Shown piece by piece: positions 15,198 through 24,360 of a DNA stretch of 49,744 bases; the first letter of the stretch is position 1, and every line of letters begins with the position of its first letter. The notes under the pieces are model-generated. The model ran no database searches, was not told the origin of the DNA, and saw only the letters and a list, made by a program, of their open reading frames with translations. Made by a program: the position numbers and the translations under genes. The stretch is from positions 1 through 49,744 of the IMG/VR virus record IMGVR_UViG_3300031566_000065; one strand, given 5' to 3'. This DNA comes from a virus.

Positions 15198-15667
15198 GAA
15201 TTATAATCTTTTCTGTAATTAATTATTATATCTACAACTCCTCCTGTTATAGTGAAAAATAATGTTTGGGATGCTAACCAGTATTTATTTAGAGCATTCC
15301 GGCTGGGGCTGCCATTAGTCGGAGTTCTTCCTGAAATAATATCGTTAGCCCCAGAAGTTGTGCCTACTTTAACATTAGGCGTGCCAGACACCCAAATAAA
15401 ATCTACTCCATCTAACGCCGTATCTGCTGGCAAGGCGGTAGTAAATGCCGTGCTTTTAGACTTTTCTTTTACCGTTGTCGTAGCTTGCGATTGATAAGAT
15501 TGTAGAGAAGAAATAGAGCTGTTTACTGCTGATAATAATGAAGATATCAATATTCTATGAGATATCCATCCTCCTGTGCCGTCTGGTAGTATTATGTACG
15601 TATATCCGCCTGCAATAATTGTTGTTATCGCTTTGTCGCTTAATTTTTCATCTATTGCTATTGCCAT
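15194..15667 (-). CDS. Hypothetical structural protein, 157 aa
   Basis: Gly/Ser/Thr-rich with a central helical stretch (SSLLSAVNSSISSLQSYQSQ). Residues 80-110 (DGVDFIWVSGTPNVKVG) recall carbohydrate-contact loops of fibre proteins. It overlaps the adhesin gene by 4 bp. A fibre or fibre-connector role is inferred from the neighbours. Confidence 0.55.
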   Translation of the reverse strand: MAIAIDEKLSDKAITTIIAGGYTYIILPDGTGGWISHRILISSLLSAVNSSISSLQSYQSQATTTVKEKSKSTAFTTALPADTALDGVDFIWVSGTPNVKVGTTSGANDIISGRTPTNGSPSRNALNKYWLASQTLFFTITGGVVDIIINYRKDYNS

Positions 15668-15972
15668 TAGTTAAATATAAAATTATTGCTATCTTCAAAC
15701 ACAAAATTATTGATAACTTCAAAAGCAAAGTTAACGCTTTTTTGAATGTTAACAAAATCATTATTAGGCTTTATGTTATTTAGTTTGAAAAAATCTTTTA
15801 TTTTCTGATTTCCTAAGCCTTCATTATTTATCGTTAATTTCTGCTTGGTGTATAATGCATCTGAAATAGATATATTATTATCCTTGCAAATATCTACTAA
15901 ATAATCAAGGTTTCCGAAATTTTCAAGGCATATATCAAAAATACTCTGCCCTGCCTGTACTGTTATTTCCAT
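15667..15972 (-). CDS. LysM-containing tail protein (gpX-like)
   Basis: The N-terminus VQAGQSIFDICLENFGNLDY is a LysM-type motif as in P2 gpX and other small baseplate/tail LysM proteins, with a second half KQKLTI. Sequence after residue 60 is repetitive (FVNIQKSVNFAFEVINNFVF). It adjoins the gp25-like gene. Confidence 0.65.
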   Translation of the reverse strand: MEITVQAGQSIFDICLENFGNLDYLVDICKDNNISISDALYTKQKLTINNEGLGNQKIKDFFKLNNIKPNNDFVNIQKSVNFAFEVINNFVFEDSNNFIFN

Positions 15973-15973
15973 G

Positions 15974-16282
15974 TTATTTTATTTTTTCAGCGTCTAATTC
16001 TATTTCTAAATTATCTCCTGATCCTATTATATTTAATAATTTAACATTGTAATTATCAAAGCTAAGATTTTCACGAATTAACTTTCTTTCAGTCAAAATA
16101 TTAATAGACCCGTTTAATTTTCTTCTTATACCATATCCTAATAAAGGAAATTCGTAAAATTGCCCCTTTTCTGCAAGCATTATCGCCTCTATGTTTTGAT
16201 CATCGCTTTGACCTATTGCGAAATCGTTATTTTCAAGGATAAGATCATTATTTGAATCTAATATTAAATCGTAGCTTATCAT
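15974..16282 (-). CDS. gp25/gpW-like baseplate wedge protein
   Basis: IGQSDDQNIEAIMLAEKGQF then YEFPLLGYGIRRKL matches the T4 gp25/P2 gpW family, a conserved wedge component of contractile-tail baseplates with lysozyme-like topology but no enzyme activity. Length 102 aa is typical. It overlaps the spike gene by 4 bp. Confidence 0.85.
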   Translation of the reverse strand: MISYDLILDSNNDLILENNDFAIGQSDDQNIEAIMLAEKGQFYEFPLLGYGIRRKLNGSINILTERKLIRENLSFDNYNVKLLNIIGSGDNLEIELDAEKIK

Positions 16283-16845
16283 CCGTGTACTATTTTATCG
16301 TTTTCAAATTCACTAACATTTGACGAAGGTACTGTTTTTGTTAAAAATCCAGATATTAAGATTGTTTTTAAAGCCAATCCTCCGTCCTGAGGAACAGGCG
16401 TCCATGCATTTAAATCTGTTTTTAATTGAGTAAATAAATCTTCATATTCTTTTAGCCTGTCTATTAAGTCGCTTACCTTTATCAATCCTCCGTAACTTCC
16501 ATCATTAAATGTGAATGAAGTTGATTTTATTATAACATCTTCTATTTCTGTATAGGAGCTTAAAAACCCATTGCCTTTACTCGTAAAAGACACGGTTACC
16601 AAGCTATTTAGTTTAGGTACTATAAAAAACCCTTTCGGATGACTGTCTTTTGGCTCGTCACTTGAATTAATAGCTATATCAGCCTCTAAGCTTACTTCAA
16701 CTATCCCAGCACTACCATCAACGGGGGCGCAATTGCATATCCTTTTATTAACATCAATGCTCGTTACAGTACACTGCTTAGAGTAAATATTATTTTGTTT
16801 ACTCCAAACATCAACAAATCCAAGTAATAAGTCTTTAGTTTTCAT
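16279..16845 (-). CDS. Baseplate spike-like protein (gpV-like), 188 aa
   Basis: Residues 20-110 alternate strands (CTVTSIDVNKRICNCAPVDG; FIVPKLNSLVTVSF) as in the OB domain of gpV/gp5 spikes. The second half has a helical hairpin (LIDRLKEYEDLFTQLKTDL) and ends in KIVHG. The order gp25-like, spike-like, hub supports a central spike role. It overlaps the hub gene by 11 bp. Confidence 0.6.
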   Translation of the reverse strand: MKTKDLLLGFVDVWSKQNNIYSKQCTVTSIDVNKRICNCAPVDGSAGIVEVSLEADIAINSSDEPKDSHPKGFFIVPKLNSLVTVSFTSKGNGFLSSYTEIEDVIIKSTSFTFNDGSYGGLIKVSDLIDRLKEYEDLFTQLKTDLNAWTPVPQDGGLALKTILISGFLTKTVPSSNVSEFENDKIVHG

Positions 16846-17812
16846 TTACTTTTGAATCTAATTCTATATTTTGTCTATACCCATTTAATCCAAAGCTAAC
16901 ATTTACAGATTTTATTAAATATTTACCGTTTTTTTCAGGAAATTTTAAATCTTCTATTTGTGCGAAATCTCCATGATTTACAACTGGCTCTCCAAATGTT
17001 GTAAAACTTCCTTTGTACCCTGTATAATACAAATTAGGCAACCACCTTTCCAGTAATGTGGTTAATTTTTCTTTAGTTAGCCCCGGAATGCTCATTGTAT
17101 TAAGATTCCCGCTTGGGTTTGTTTCAGACGTTTTTATTTTACCATTTTCATAAAATGTATATAGCTCTATTTTTGTTCCATCCGATCTCTGGCTAACTCC
17201 ATAGGCTATATTTTTCAATTCTGCTTCGTCTATTATAGCTAAGTCAGACCCGTCTATTATGTTTTTTTGAAATTTAAAGCTTTTTGTAACTCCGTTCCCG
17301 TCATAAGGCAACCCTGTATTTAAAACCCCGTCCCTAAACCATGAATTTAACTTATAAGTGCTTAGTAATTCCTGTAAAACTTGCATCATTGTTGATCCTT
17401 TAGATATAGAAAACCCTCCTAAATCTGCGTCGGCAACATTTATAACTCCTTTATAGTTATCTTCAATCAATGTTTTTAACGATACCCTTTTTTTTGCGTA
17501 AGATTCTAAAAACTGTTGTTTTAATTTAAACGCCTCGTCTTCGCACATCACTTTTAACGGAGAGTCAGGTATTAATTTGGATACATACCCGGTAAATCGA
17601 GTTACTAAATTAGGATAATAGCCTAGTTTTATAATTACAGGGTCGTTTACCTTTATAATGTCTTTTATTTGTATATTTCTTGATCTTATATTATTAGGTA
17701 ATGATATTACGGCGGTATCGGTCAGACTTTCCCAACTGCTATTTATTTCACAGTTAGTCACGAATGTAAATTTTAAATTACCTATTGTTATCTCTGAGTT
17801 AAGTCTTAACAT
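16835..17812 (-). CDS. gpD-like baseplate hub protein
   Basis: 325 aa, resembling P2 gpD/Mu gp44 late-control hub proteins. NPSGNLNTMSIPGLTKEKLT near residue 232 and the end segment GDFAQIEDLKFPEKNGKYLI fit the family. It would form the hub trimer under the tail tube. It overlaps the tape-measure start by 1 bp. Confidence 0.75.
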   Translation of the reverse strand: MLRLNSEITIGNLKFTFVTNCEINSSWESLTDTAVISLPNNIRSRNIQIKDIIKVNDPVIIKLGYYPNLVTRFTGYVSKLIPDSPLKVMCEDEAFKLKQQFLESYAKKRVSLKTLIEDNYKGVINVADADLGGFSISKGSTMMQVLQELLSTYKLNSWFRDGVLNTGLPYDGNGVTKSFKFQKNIIDGSDLAIIDEAELKNIAYGVSQRSDGTKIELYTFYENGKIKTSETNPSGNLNTMSIPGLTKEKLTTLLERWLPNLYYTGYKGSFTTFGEPVVNHGDFAQIEDLKFPEKNGKYLIKSVNVSFGLNGYRQNIELDSKVNEN

Positions 17813-19389
17813 TACCCTGCCGTTAGTTGTAAATCTGCTAATGCAATTTGAAGCTCTTCTTTTACTAAATTACCTGCTGCAATAGCTCCTTCTTTCATTG
17901 TTGTTGTGTTTACTGTTTCGATTCCTGTTATTTTCTGAATATTTATATTAAATACCTTTGGGGATGCTGCTGTTATTTTAGTTACTAAATCTTCATTTTC
18001 AACACTCCCTAAAATAGGGTCTACTTTTGTCGTTGCTTTTTTAGGGTTAATTAGCTCGTCCCTGTATTTATTAGCTATAACTATTAGTTCCTTAAATTTT
18101 TCTGTTTGTTCGTCTATTTCACGCCTTTTTGTTTTTATAGTAAACGGATTTTTCAAATCCCTGCGCTGTCTGGCTAACGATCCTAAAGTGCCCTGATAGC
18201 TTTTTATTAAATCTTCTGTAACTTTTATCTTATCTTCCATAGACTTCGCACTGTCTACGTAATATTTATCAGTTTTCTCAAATGCTGTTTGTGCTTTACT
18301 TTTACCTATTTCCGATGCAGTCTTATTTAATTCGTCCAGCTTGTCTATTAGAGCAGTTAAACCTTGAGTCGTATTTCTTAATAATTTAGAAATACCTCCT
18401 TCTCCTTTGTTTAGGTTTAAAATAAATCCTTCCCATGCCGACCCTAGTCTTTTTATGTCAGAGTTTAAATTATTTGTGTTTATACTAGCTTGCTCATACG
18501 CTATATTTGTGCCTGTCATTGCTACAGTTAAATCATCAAGCTTTGAACGCTCTTTTATCAAAGTTTGTGCCGCTATAACATTCTGTCTGTCAAACATTTT
18601 TGTTAATTCAGTAACGTCATCTTGAATAGGGGCTAGGTTTTTTAATGCTGCGGATAATCCTACTATTTTCGGGTTTAAATTCCTGTCAGTAGACGCTCCA
18701 AGTTTTAAGAATACATTTCTTAACATCATACCTGCCCTTTGACCTTTTAAATCTTTAGCGGATAATGTTTCAACTGATGCAGCTGCTTGCTCAACTGATA
18801 TGCTTAACGATTCAGCTATACCTCCAAATTCTTTTAATGACGCCGCCAAGTCTGGTATCTCTGCACTCGCCAATTTTGACCCTGCCGCTAAAACATTTAT
18901 AACTCTCGATGACTGATCGGCACTAAGATTAAACTGATTTAAAGCACTCGTTAAGGACATTGCGGCTTCTGGCAAAGTTAGTCCCGATGCTTCACTTAAC
19001 GCTATTGCTTCTTTAGTTGTTGCTGCTAAAGCTTCTTTATTGCTTAATAATTCAGGTTTTGCTGATGCTATTAACTTAAATGCTTGAACTGTCTCTATCG
19101 AGCTTTTGGTTGTAGCTTTCCCCATCTCGATAGCCTTTGATTTATAAAACTCCAAATCCTCTCCTGTAGCTCCTGTTATTGCTGAAAGATTAGAGATTGC
19201 TTCTTCAAAATCTGCTATTTTTTTAACTGAATTTATTAAGACTCCTCCTATTGCTGCAAATGTAACAAACCTCCCTATCATTCCACCCATAGACTTTTCA
19301 AACCTATTCACAGAATTGTTAGCGGTAGCCATTTTTGTAGAGAATTGATCCCTAAGGTCTAATACATATCTTACTTGATTGTTTTGCAT
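17812..19389 (-). CDS. Tail tape measure protein (TP901 type)
   Basis: 525 aa. Residues about 60-270 match the TP901 tape-measure core (DFEEAISNLSAITGATGEDL; VQAFKLIASAKPELL; FNLSADQSSRVINVLAAGSK), followed by helices and a disordered end. At about 1.5 angstrom per residue it predicts a tail near 80 nm. It starts within TAATG at the end of the frameshift extension. Confidence 0.85.
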   Translation of the reverse strand: MQNNQVRYVLDLRDQFSTKMATANNSVNRFEKSMGGMIGRFVTFAAIGGVLINSVKKIADFEEAISNLSAITGATGEDLEFYKSKAIEMGKATTKSSIETVQAFKLIASAKPELLSNKEALAATTKEAIALSEASGLTLPEAAMSLTSALNQFNLSADQSSRVINVLAAGSKLASAEIPDLAASLKEFGGIAESLSISVEQAAASVETLSAKDLKGQRAGMMLRNVFLKLGASTDRNLNPKIVGLSAALKNLAPIQDDVTELTKMFDRQNVIAAQTLIKERSKLDDLTVAMTGTNIAYEQASINTNNLNSDIKRLGSAWEGFILNLNKGEGGISKLLRNTTQGLTALIDKLDELNKTASEIGKSKAQTAFEKTDKYYVDSAKSMEDKIKVTEDLIKSYQGTLGSLARQRRDLKNPFTIKTKRREIDEQTEKFKELIVIANKYRDELINPKKATTKVDPILGSVENEDLVTKITAASPKVFNINIQKITGIETVNTTTMKEGAIAAGNLVKEELQIALADLQLTAG

Positions 19390-19957
19390 TATTCAAACTT
19401 TAAAGGTAATTGAGCAATAGGGATTAATCCGTGCTTAGATAGATATATTAAATCGTTCCAATATCTTGCTAAATCATCTATCGGGGTCATGCTTTTCATT
19501 ATATCTATTTTAAAATAAAATAGGATTAAAGCCATTTGTTGCCTTAATCCTAGTGTATCTTTTTTTAGCTTATTTTGAGCTATTTTTTTTTTATTTCCAC
19601 ATCTAAAGGCAAAACATACTCAGATAATCTTTGACAAATTAATAGTAATAGCTTTGGGTTTTCTTCTATTAATGAATCGTAAGAGATACAACATAGTTCC
19701 CATATTACTTTTCCTGAGGTAGCTAAACTCAATCTTCCTTTACTGTCGTACAGCTCGCCAAGAGAAGCCACTAACTGATCAAATGTTGGCTCTTGAATTT
19801 CGTACGATAGATATTTAAATTTAAGCGTTAATTCTGATATTTTTGCGTTATCCTTTACTGGGTCTAATATGCTTATAGCTTTTTTAATATCTTCGTTCCC
19901 ATACTCGAAAGTATACACGTCCGATTTCCTGCCATCTATTTTAAGAGCTTTGTACAT
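19389..19957 (-). CDS. Frameshifted tail assembly chaperone (gpGT-like), by -1 slip
   Basis: A run of ten A on the minus strand (19583-19592) ends the 125-aa frame just before TAG. In the -1 frame an open reading of 64 codons follows (IAQNKLKKDTLGLRQQMALI ... IPIAQLPLKFE) to a TAA that overlaps the tape-measure ATG. This is the lambda G/GT and P2 E/E' layout, where the longer form loads the tape measure. Confidence 0.75.
19580..19957 (-). CDS. Tail assembly chaperone, short form (gpG-like)
   Basis: 125 aa, unframeshifted product. Mixed alpha protein (DNAKISELTLKFKYLSYEIQ; GKVIWELCCISYDSLIEENP) ending DVEIKKK at the A10 slip site. It sits between the tube gene and the tape measure, the usual place of this pair. 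It overlaps the tube gene by 1 bp. Confidence 0.75.
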   Translation of the reverse strand: MYKALKIDGRKSDVYTFEYGNEDIKKAISILDPVKDNAKISELTLKFKYLSYEIQEPTFDQLVASLGELYDSKGRLSLATSGKVIWELCCISYDSLIEENPKLLLLICQRLSEYVLPLDVEIKKK

Positions 19958-20373
19958 TATCTATATTTTATATGTGAAGGCATTCCTGAAAATGTTCGCT
20001 TAATATCAGTATCACCTTGCGACGCTTCGACCCCATCATCTCCAAATTCAAAGTTTTTAATAATATGCGTAACTGGCTTTTGAGGATTTCCAAAAACTAT
20101 GACTATATCAAAAGGAGGAATGTTTAACAAATCTCCATTCGGCGCTACGTCCCTTAATGCTTCTGTGTCGTTCATTGATATATCAAATGAGGCATTATAC
20201 ATTTTAGCCCCACGACCCCGTGAAACTGGTTCATTGCCTGTACCATAGTTGTTTTCTTTTGCCTGTTCTGCTGTGTAATTTATTGCCGAAACGCTAGGCA
20301 ATGGAACGCCTAATGCTACAAAAGTTATGCTTACATAATCATATGCTTGCCCGTTTACTAAAGGTATACTCAT
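19957..20373 (-). CDS. Tail tube protein
   Basis: 138 aa, directly after the sheath gene. RGRGAKMYNASFDISMNDTE then IPPFDIVIVFGN and PVTHIIKNFEF fit Mu gpM-like tube subunits. It forms the inner tube enclosed by the sheath. Confidence 0.8.
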   Translation of the reverse strand: MSIPLVNGQAYDYVSITFVALGVPLPSVSAINYTAEQAKENNYGTGNEPVSRGRGAKMYNASFDISMNDTEALRDVAPNGDLLNIPPFDIVIVFGNPQKPVTHIIKNFEFGDDGVEASQGDTDIKRTFSGMPSHIKYR

Positions 20374-20384
20374 AATTTAATTTT

Positions 20385-21926
20385 TTATCCTACGTTTAAT
20401 GCGAATCCAATATTTACAGTAATCAGCCTTGCAACTCCCACCGGAACTATATGAATAGTTACCACGACCTCCGAGTTTGTTAGTACATTTTGATCAGGGT
20501 TTATAATTACAGAATTTGCAGGAAGTACACCGTCTTCATTAGTGCTTATATTTCCAGCTGTAGCCATATTTTCCAAAGCCCTGAATGCATCATTTTTAAA
20601 ATCTTCAATAGTTGATAAACTCAATTTTCCTGATGTTGCGTTTACGTATAACGGCGAGTTTATCTTAGGCACTAAGTTTTCTCTAACAAGCCTTGCAGCT
20701 TTGTCTATTGTACGCATATTTTCACCATATGCATAATCACTTGTTATTAGTGTGCAAGTTGGATAATCGTTATAAAAAGAGCTTACAACGTTAACTTCTT
20801 TTGTTAAATAAATATAACCCTTGTTTGTCAATTCTGTTAATGTAGCTTCTGACTGAACCGAATAGTACTCGCCTGTTACAAATTGAATTTCTTCGTATTC
20901 TGATCCGTGGATTTGGTTAAACTTACCTCTCCATCCAATATTCTCATGTACTGCCGCATTTGCTACCGTTCCTAATGTCGCACCTAAACTAGAAATAGAT
21001 ATTCCTGTTATTCCTGCTAAAGCCGCCCCGTTTCCGCCTTTGTCTTCCGATATAACAACAGATACATTTTTTGAGCTTAACGCTCTCATGTCTGCTAAAG
21101 CTGATAAAGTTGTAGCTGTAAAATCAGCTGTCAATAATACTGATGATAAAGGCTTATTTTGAGCCTCTAATGTCGTGCAATAGGTTTGAGAATTAGTTAC
21201 CATGCTTGATGCAAAAGTATCGGGTAAAAATACAGCACACTGTCTTAATTTCCCTGATGCATAATTTTGCAATAGAGACAATTCAGCCCCTGTGTAAGTG
21301 GTGTAAATCCCAATGTATAATATTCCTTGCGCTAATCCTGTTATTTTTTGTGCTAATGCAAAAAACTCTGAAACATGATAATAATTAATTGCAATAATAG
21401 ACCCAACTCCGCCGCTAAATTGTGTAACTGTTGTTGTTCCTACCCCAGAAGACGCTCCTGTTAATCCAGAATTTATTGATTCACCTTTTTTTGATGCCGC
21501 AATTAATGTTACTGTTGACGGAGTTCCATTTGTAGCACTAAATCCATGGTTGATGGTGTTTAGGTTTATGTTGTTAAATAATCCTGTTGCTATTAATGCT
21601 GTAGTGTCTCCACTCTGTTCGGTATAAGTTCCTAGTGTTATCTTCGTTGAACCTACAGGAGTTATGCTTGCAGTCCAAATATCTCCAGTAGCCCCTGCCG
21701 CCGTAATTTCAATTAATCCTCCAGTCGCTTTTACTTCATCCGTATGATTGTTGTTTATTCCTAACGCCTCTGCTTCTGCTAATGTAGTTACTTTTTTTAT
21801 CCTATCCGAAGACCCAAAGCCGGAAGGCAGAGATGATTGCTTAAACAAAAACCCAGAAATATAATCTTCGCCCGGTTGTTGCCTGCTTAACCCTCCGCTA
21901 GTTCTATTTATAGTTATCCCTGCCAT
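20385..21926 (-). CDS. Contractile tail sheath protein (DUF2586-like)
   Basis: 513 aa. The N-terminus MAGITINRTSGGLSRQQPGE with FLFKQSS and the C-terminal IHIVPVGVARLITVNIGFAL are characteristic of Bacteroidota phage sheath proteins. The middle has GGNGAALAGITG and INSPLYVNATSG segments. It forms the contractile sheath and is followed by the tube gene at 11 nt. Confidence 0.85.
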   Translation of the reverse strand: MAGITINRTSGGLSRQQPGEDYISGFLFKQSSLPSGFGSSDRIKKVTTLAEAEALGINNNHTDEVKATGGLIEITAAGATGDIWTASITPVGSTKITLGTYTEQSGDTTALIATGLFNNINLNTINHGFSATNGTPSTVTLIAASKKGESINSGLTGASSGVGTTTVTQFSGGVGSIIAINYYHVSEFFALAQKITGLAQGILYIGIYTTYTGAELSLLQNYASGKLRQCAVFLPDTFASSMVTNSQTYCTTLEAQNKPLSSVLLTADFTATTLSALADMRALSSKNVSVVISEDKGGNGAALAGITGISISSLGATLGTVANAAVHENIGWRGKFNQIHGSEYEEIQFVTGEYYSVQSEATLTELTNKGYIYLTKEVNVVSSFYNDYPTCTLITSDYAYGENMRTIDKAARLVRENLVPKINSPLYVNATSGKLSLSTIEDFKNDAFRALENMATAGNISTNEDGVLPANSVIINPDQNVLTNSEVVVTIHIVPVGVARLITVNIGFALNVG

Positions 21927-22243
21927 TATTTACTGTTTTTTGAGTGAAGGTTTTTTGATTCTTTTTTAGCCGCTTCTTCTTTTCCAATCTTATCCTCTTC
22001 AATCTTTTCTTTAGCTGCTTTAGCTTCCTTTGATACCGCCTCCTCTTTTTTAGCCGCTTCCTCTGCCGCCTCTAAGAAGTCGCTAATTGTTATATGATAA
22101 TATTTCTTTTCATCTTTACAATAATATCTTGCATCACTTTCGGCATTAAAAAAATGCTTATCCTCTGTAGCAAATATTTCTTTCCTATTGTCGTTAGAAT
22201 CAAAGTACTGCCTTGCTATAATTAATAACTCTTTTTTAGTCAT
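21926..22243 (-). CDS. Structural-module protein with K/E/A-rich tail, 105 aa
   Basis: ATG at 22243 (MTKKELLIIARQYFDSNDNR) is preferred over 22276, which lies in the terminator hairpin. Residues about 55-105 are low-complexity EEAAKKEEA, a probable single helix. Position between capsid and sheath suggests a head-tail role, but no family is recognised. Confidence 0.6.
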   Translation of the reverse strand: MTKKELLIIARQYFDSNDNRKEIFATEDKHFFNAESDARYYCKDEKKYYHITISDFLEAAEEAAKKEEAVSKEAKAAKEKIEEDKIGKEEAAKKESKNLHSKNSK

Positions 22244-22256
22244 AATAAAAAGTATT

Positions 22257-22274
22257 AAAAGGGGCTTCCGCCCC
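22257..22274 (-). terminator. Terminator-like hairpin after the capsid gene
   Basis: On the minus strand GGGGC-GGAA-GCCCC is followed by TTTTAATACTTTTT, just after the capsid stop. It probably reduces transcription from capsid into the tail genes and protects the capsid mRNA 3' end. Confidence 0.7.
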
Positions 22275-22281
22275 ATATGAA

Positions 22282-23223
22282 TTAACCGTTTGTTTCAACT
22301 AAGGCTACTATGCCTTTTTGATCTGTCCTGTCAAAAGCAGCTCCAAATCTTACTACTGATTCAATGACTGTACCGCCTAAATACCCGGCTGGTTTTCTGT
22401 TTATAATTGTTTCTGCATGACCTTCTGCGTGCCTAACCATTGATTGATGCCAGAATATAGCCGCTGCATTATCTGTTACTGCCAAAGCTTCATCAATCGC
22501 CCTTTTAATTGCCGCATCCACACTATACATTACTCCTGTTGAGTTAATGTCGTTATTTCTCATTAATAAATTCATGCCTAAGATGTACCCGATTTCGCCG
22601 TTTTTCAACTTTGATAATTCGCCCGTTTTATCAGTATCAACAAATTTGTCAATAAGTAACAAATCTTCAACCATTTCTGGTGTAAGAACGCCCCAAATCG
22701 AATCACGCCCCAATGTTGGTACATTCATTTTATTGAATTTTAATCTAACATTTTGCATATCCACCTCAATTATTCTCTTTCGTGTTCCTGTAGTTCCTGT
22801 TACCGCTGTAGTTCTTGTTGATGTACCAGTCGTTCTTACGATATTAGCGGCTAATGTAGCTCCCCAATTTGTAGCTGCAATATTCCCGGCTCTCGTTTCA
22901 ATTGACATAGCTAAAGATTGAGCTAAGTCAGTTATTTTATCGTAATTCAAAACGATATCCTCTTCTCTTGTAACCAAGTAAGGATTTGTATATAGTTGCT
23001 CAACCGGATAGCTTTTTATTGAATCAGTTCTGGTTGTTATAGCTAAAGGTAGTACAGGATTACCAGACAAAGCTGCTCCAACATCTCCTGATATTGGAAT
23101 TTGAACAGATTCAACATCTGCTCCTATTCCTGTTTCTGTTCTTGATTTCTTGTAAAATGCATTAACAGGAAATAGCTGTTTTTGCAGTTCGTTCGAAAAT
23201 TTAATTGGACTAATTTGTGCCAT
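22282..23223 (-). CDS. Major capsid protein
   Basis: 313 aa, highly likely the HK97-fold coat protein given position after the protease/scaffold and decoration genes. Segments IPISGDVGAALSG, WGVLTPEMVEDLLL and AAIFWHQSMVRHAEG are typical of Bacteroidota capsids. It is followed by a terminator, consistent with a high-expression gene. Confidence 0.8.
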   Translation of the reverse strand: MAQISPIKFSNELQKQLFPVNAFYKKSRTETGIGADVESVQIPISGDVGAALSGNPVLPLAITTRTDSIKSYPVEQLYTNPYLVTREEDIVLNYDKITDLAQSLAMSIETRAGNIAATNWGATLAANIVRTTGTSTRTTAVTGTTGTRKRIIEVDMQNVRLKFNKMNVPTLGRDSIWGVLTPEMVEDLLLIDKFVDTDKTGELSKLKNGEIGYILGMNLLMRNNDINSTGVMYSVDAAIKRAIDEALAVTDNAAAIFWHQSMVRHAEGHAETIINRKPAGYLGGTVIESVVRFGAAFDRTDQKGIVALVETNG

Positions 23224-23248
23224 TATATTTTATTTTTTAAATTTCTAA

Positions 23249-23836
23249 TTAAGACATTTGTTTCCATACGATATGAACCGTGCCTGTAGCTGTAACATCT
23301 CCTGCTCCTGCCCATCCGTCTGCACAATTTAAATATATTGTTTTTGCGCTTGCGGCTACGTTTAAAGCTATTCCGGTTACCGCTCCTGCTGTAACGCCTG
23401 TCATTTTAACTAAAGGTGTAGCTCCGCTTATTGCAGCACTTGCAGGGCTTCCGAGTACGTAATCTTCGAATGTAGTCGATAATACCGCTACAGCTCCCGA
23501 CCCTACTACAGAACCTAGTCCTATTTCTGGCGTATCCCCTACTATTGTAGTAGTCCCTGTGATTGCTAAACTAAAATAACTAGCTTCTATTAATTGAGCT
23601 CCCGCTGGTAACGTGTATAATAATGCTCCAAATGCTAAGTCTGCTGCACCTACCGCTGAACCAACTGCAAAATCAGTTAATGTTAATACCGTTTTGTGGT
23701 TTATTGCGTCTCCTTGTTCTACAACTGCAATGCCGTCTGCTGATGATACTGTTCCAACATTTACTGCTGTTAATGGCACGATTGGAGAAACTGCTGAATC
23801 TCCAAATGGCTGTCTGATTGTTCCTACTTCTGGCAT
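23249..23836 (-). CDS. Probable head decoration protein, 195 aa
   Basis: Ala/Gly/Thr/Val-rich, all-beta sequence (GSAVGAADLAFGALLYTLPA; VTGIALNVAASAKTIYL) with WAGAGDVTATGTVHIVW at the end. It is placed between the protease/scaffold and capsid genes, where decoration proteins often sit. No firm family match. Confidence 0.55.
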   Translation of the reverse strand: MPEVGTIRQPFGDSAVSPIVPLTAVNVGTVSSADGIAVVEQGDAINHKTVLTLTDFAVGSAVGAADLAFGALLYTLPAGAQLIEASYFSLAITGTTTIVGDTPEIGLGSVVGSGAVAVLSTTFEDYVLGSPASAAISGATPLVKMTGVTAGAVTGIALNVAASAKTIYLNCADGWAGAGDVTATGTVHIVWKQMS

Positions 23837-23841
23837 ATTTC

Positions 23842-24360
23842 TTATTTTATATTATTAAACGCATTTACATATTCTTCGTATTTCGCTGGTTCTTCACGGC
23901 TAATCCTTAAAGCTTCGGCTTTATTATTAGTTATTAAGTCTTGCCATTCTTCGCCAAGCCTCTGTTCTTTTGATTTTTTCTCAGAGATAACAGACGAATC
24001 TTGATTTGTTAGCTTGCTTAGAACATTTACTGCCTTTACTGGCATGTTTTCAACGAATAAATTAAATGCCTCGAGTCCTACATTTTTAGCATTTTCAATA
24101 AGAGATTCTTTGTTTTCTTCTAAAAACTTTCCTGATTCAATTGCAGAAAGTACGGCCGATTCAATAGCTTTGTTTTTATATTTATCAACCTCTGCTTTTA
24201 AATTCTGCATTTCTGTCAATTTTTCTGCTTCTGTTTTTTCAAAAGCTTTGATCCGATTTTCTGCAAGCTGTAAGTTGCTCCTATCCTTTTGAGCTTCTCT
24301 AAGGATAGAATCCGGCGTTGCGTCATCTGATAAATTGTAAAATTTAGATAATTCGCTCAT
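23842..24360 (-). CDS. Possible separately translated scaffold (internal start)
   Basis: In the same frame as the protease an ATG at 24360 (MSELSKFYNLSDDATPDSIL) follows the A-rich AAAAATTAACAAAATG and lies between the protease and coiled-coil parts. This mirrors lambda C/Nu3 and Mu I/Z. It is inferred from layout only. Confidence 0.4.
   Translation of the reverse strand: MSELSKFYNLSDDATPDSILREAQKDRSNLQLAENRIKAFEKTEAEKLTEMQNLKAEVDKYKNKAIESAVLSAIESGKFLEENKESLIENAKNVGLEAFNLFVENMPVKAVNVLSKLTNQDSSVISEKKSKEQRLGEEWQDLITNNKAEALRISREEPAKYEEYVNAFNNIK

Noticed and set aside
22243-22276. Longer start (MGRKPLL...) of the 105-aa gene
   Set aside because: It begins in the terminator hairpin after the capsid gene; the downstream ATG fits better.
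23280-23858. Plus-strand ORFs opposite the decoration gene
   Set aside because: They are shadows of an Ala/Gly/Thr-rich minus-strand gene; no leader or promoter is seen.
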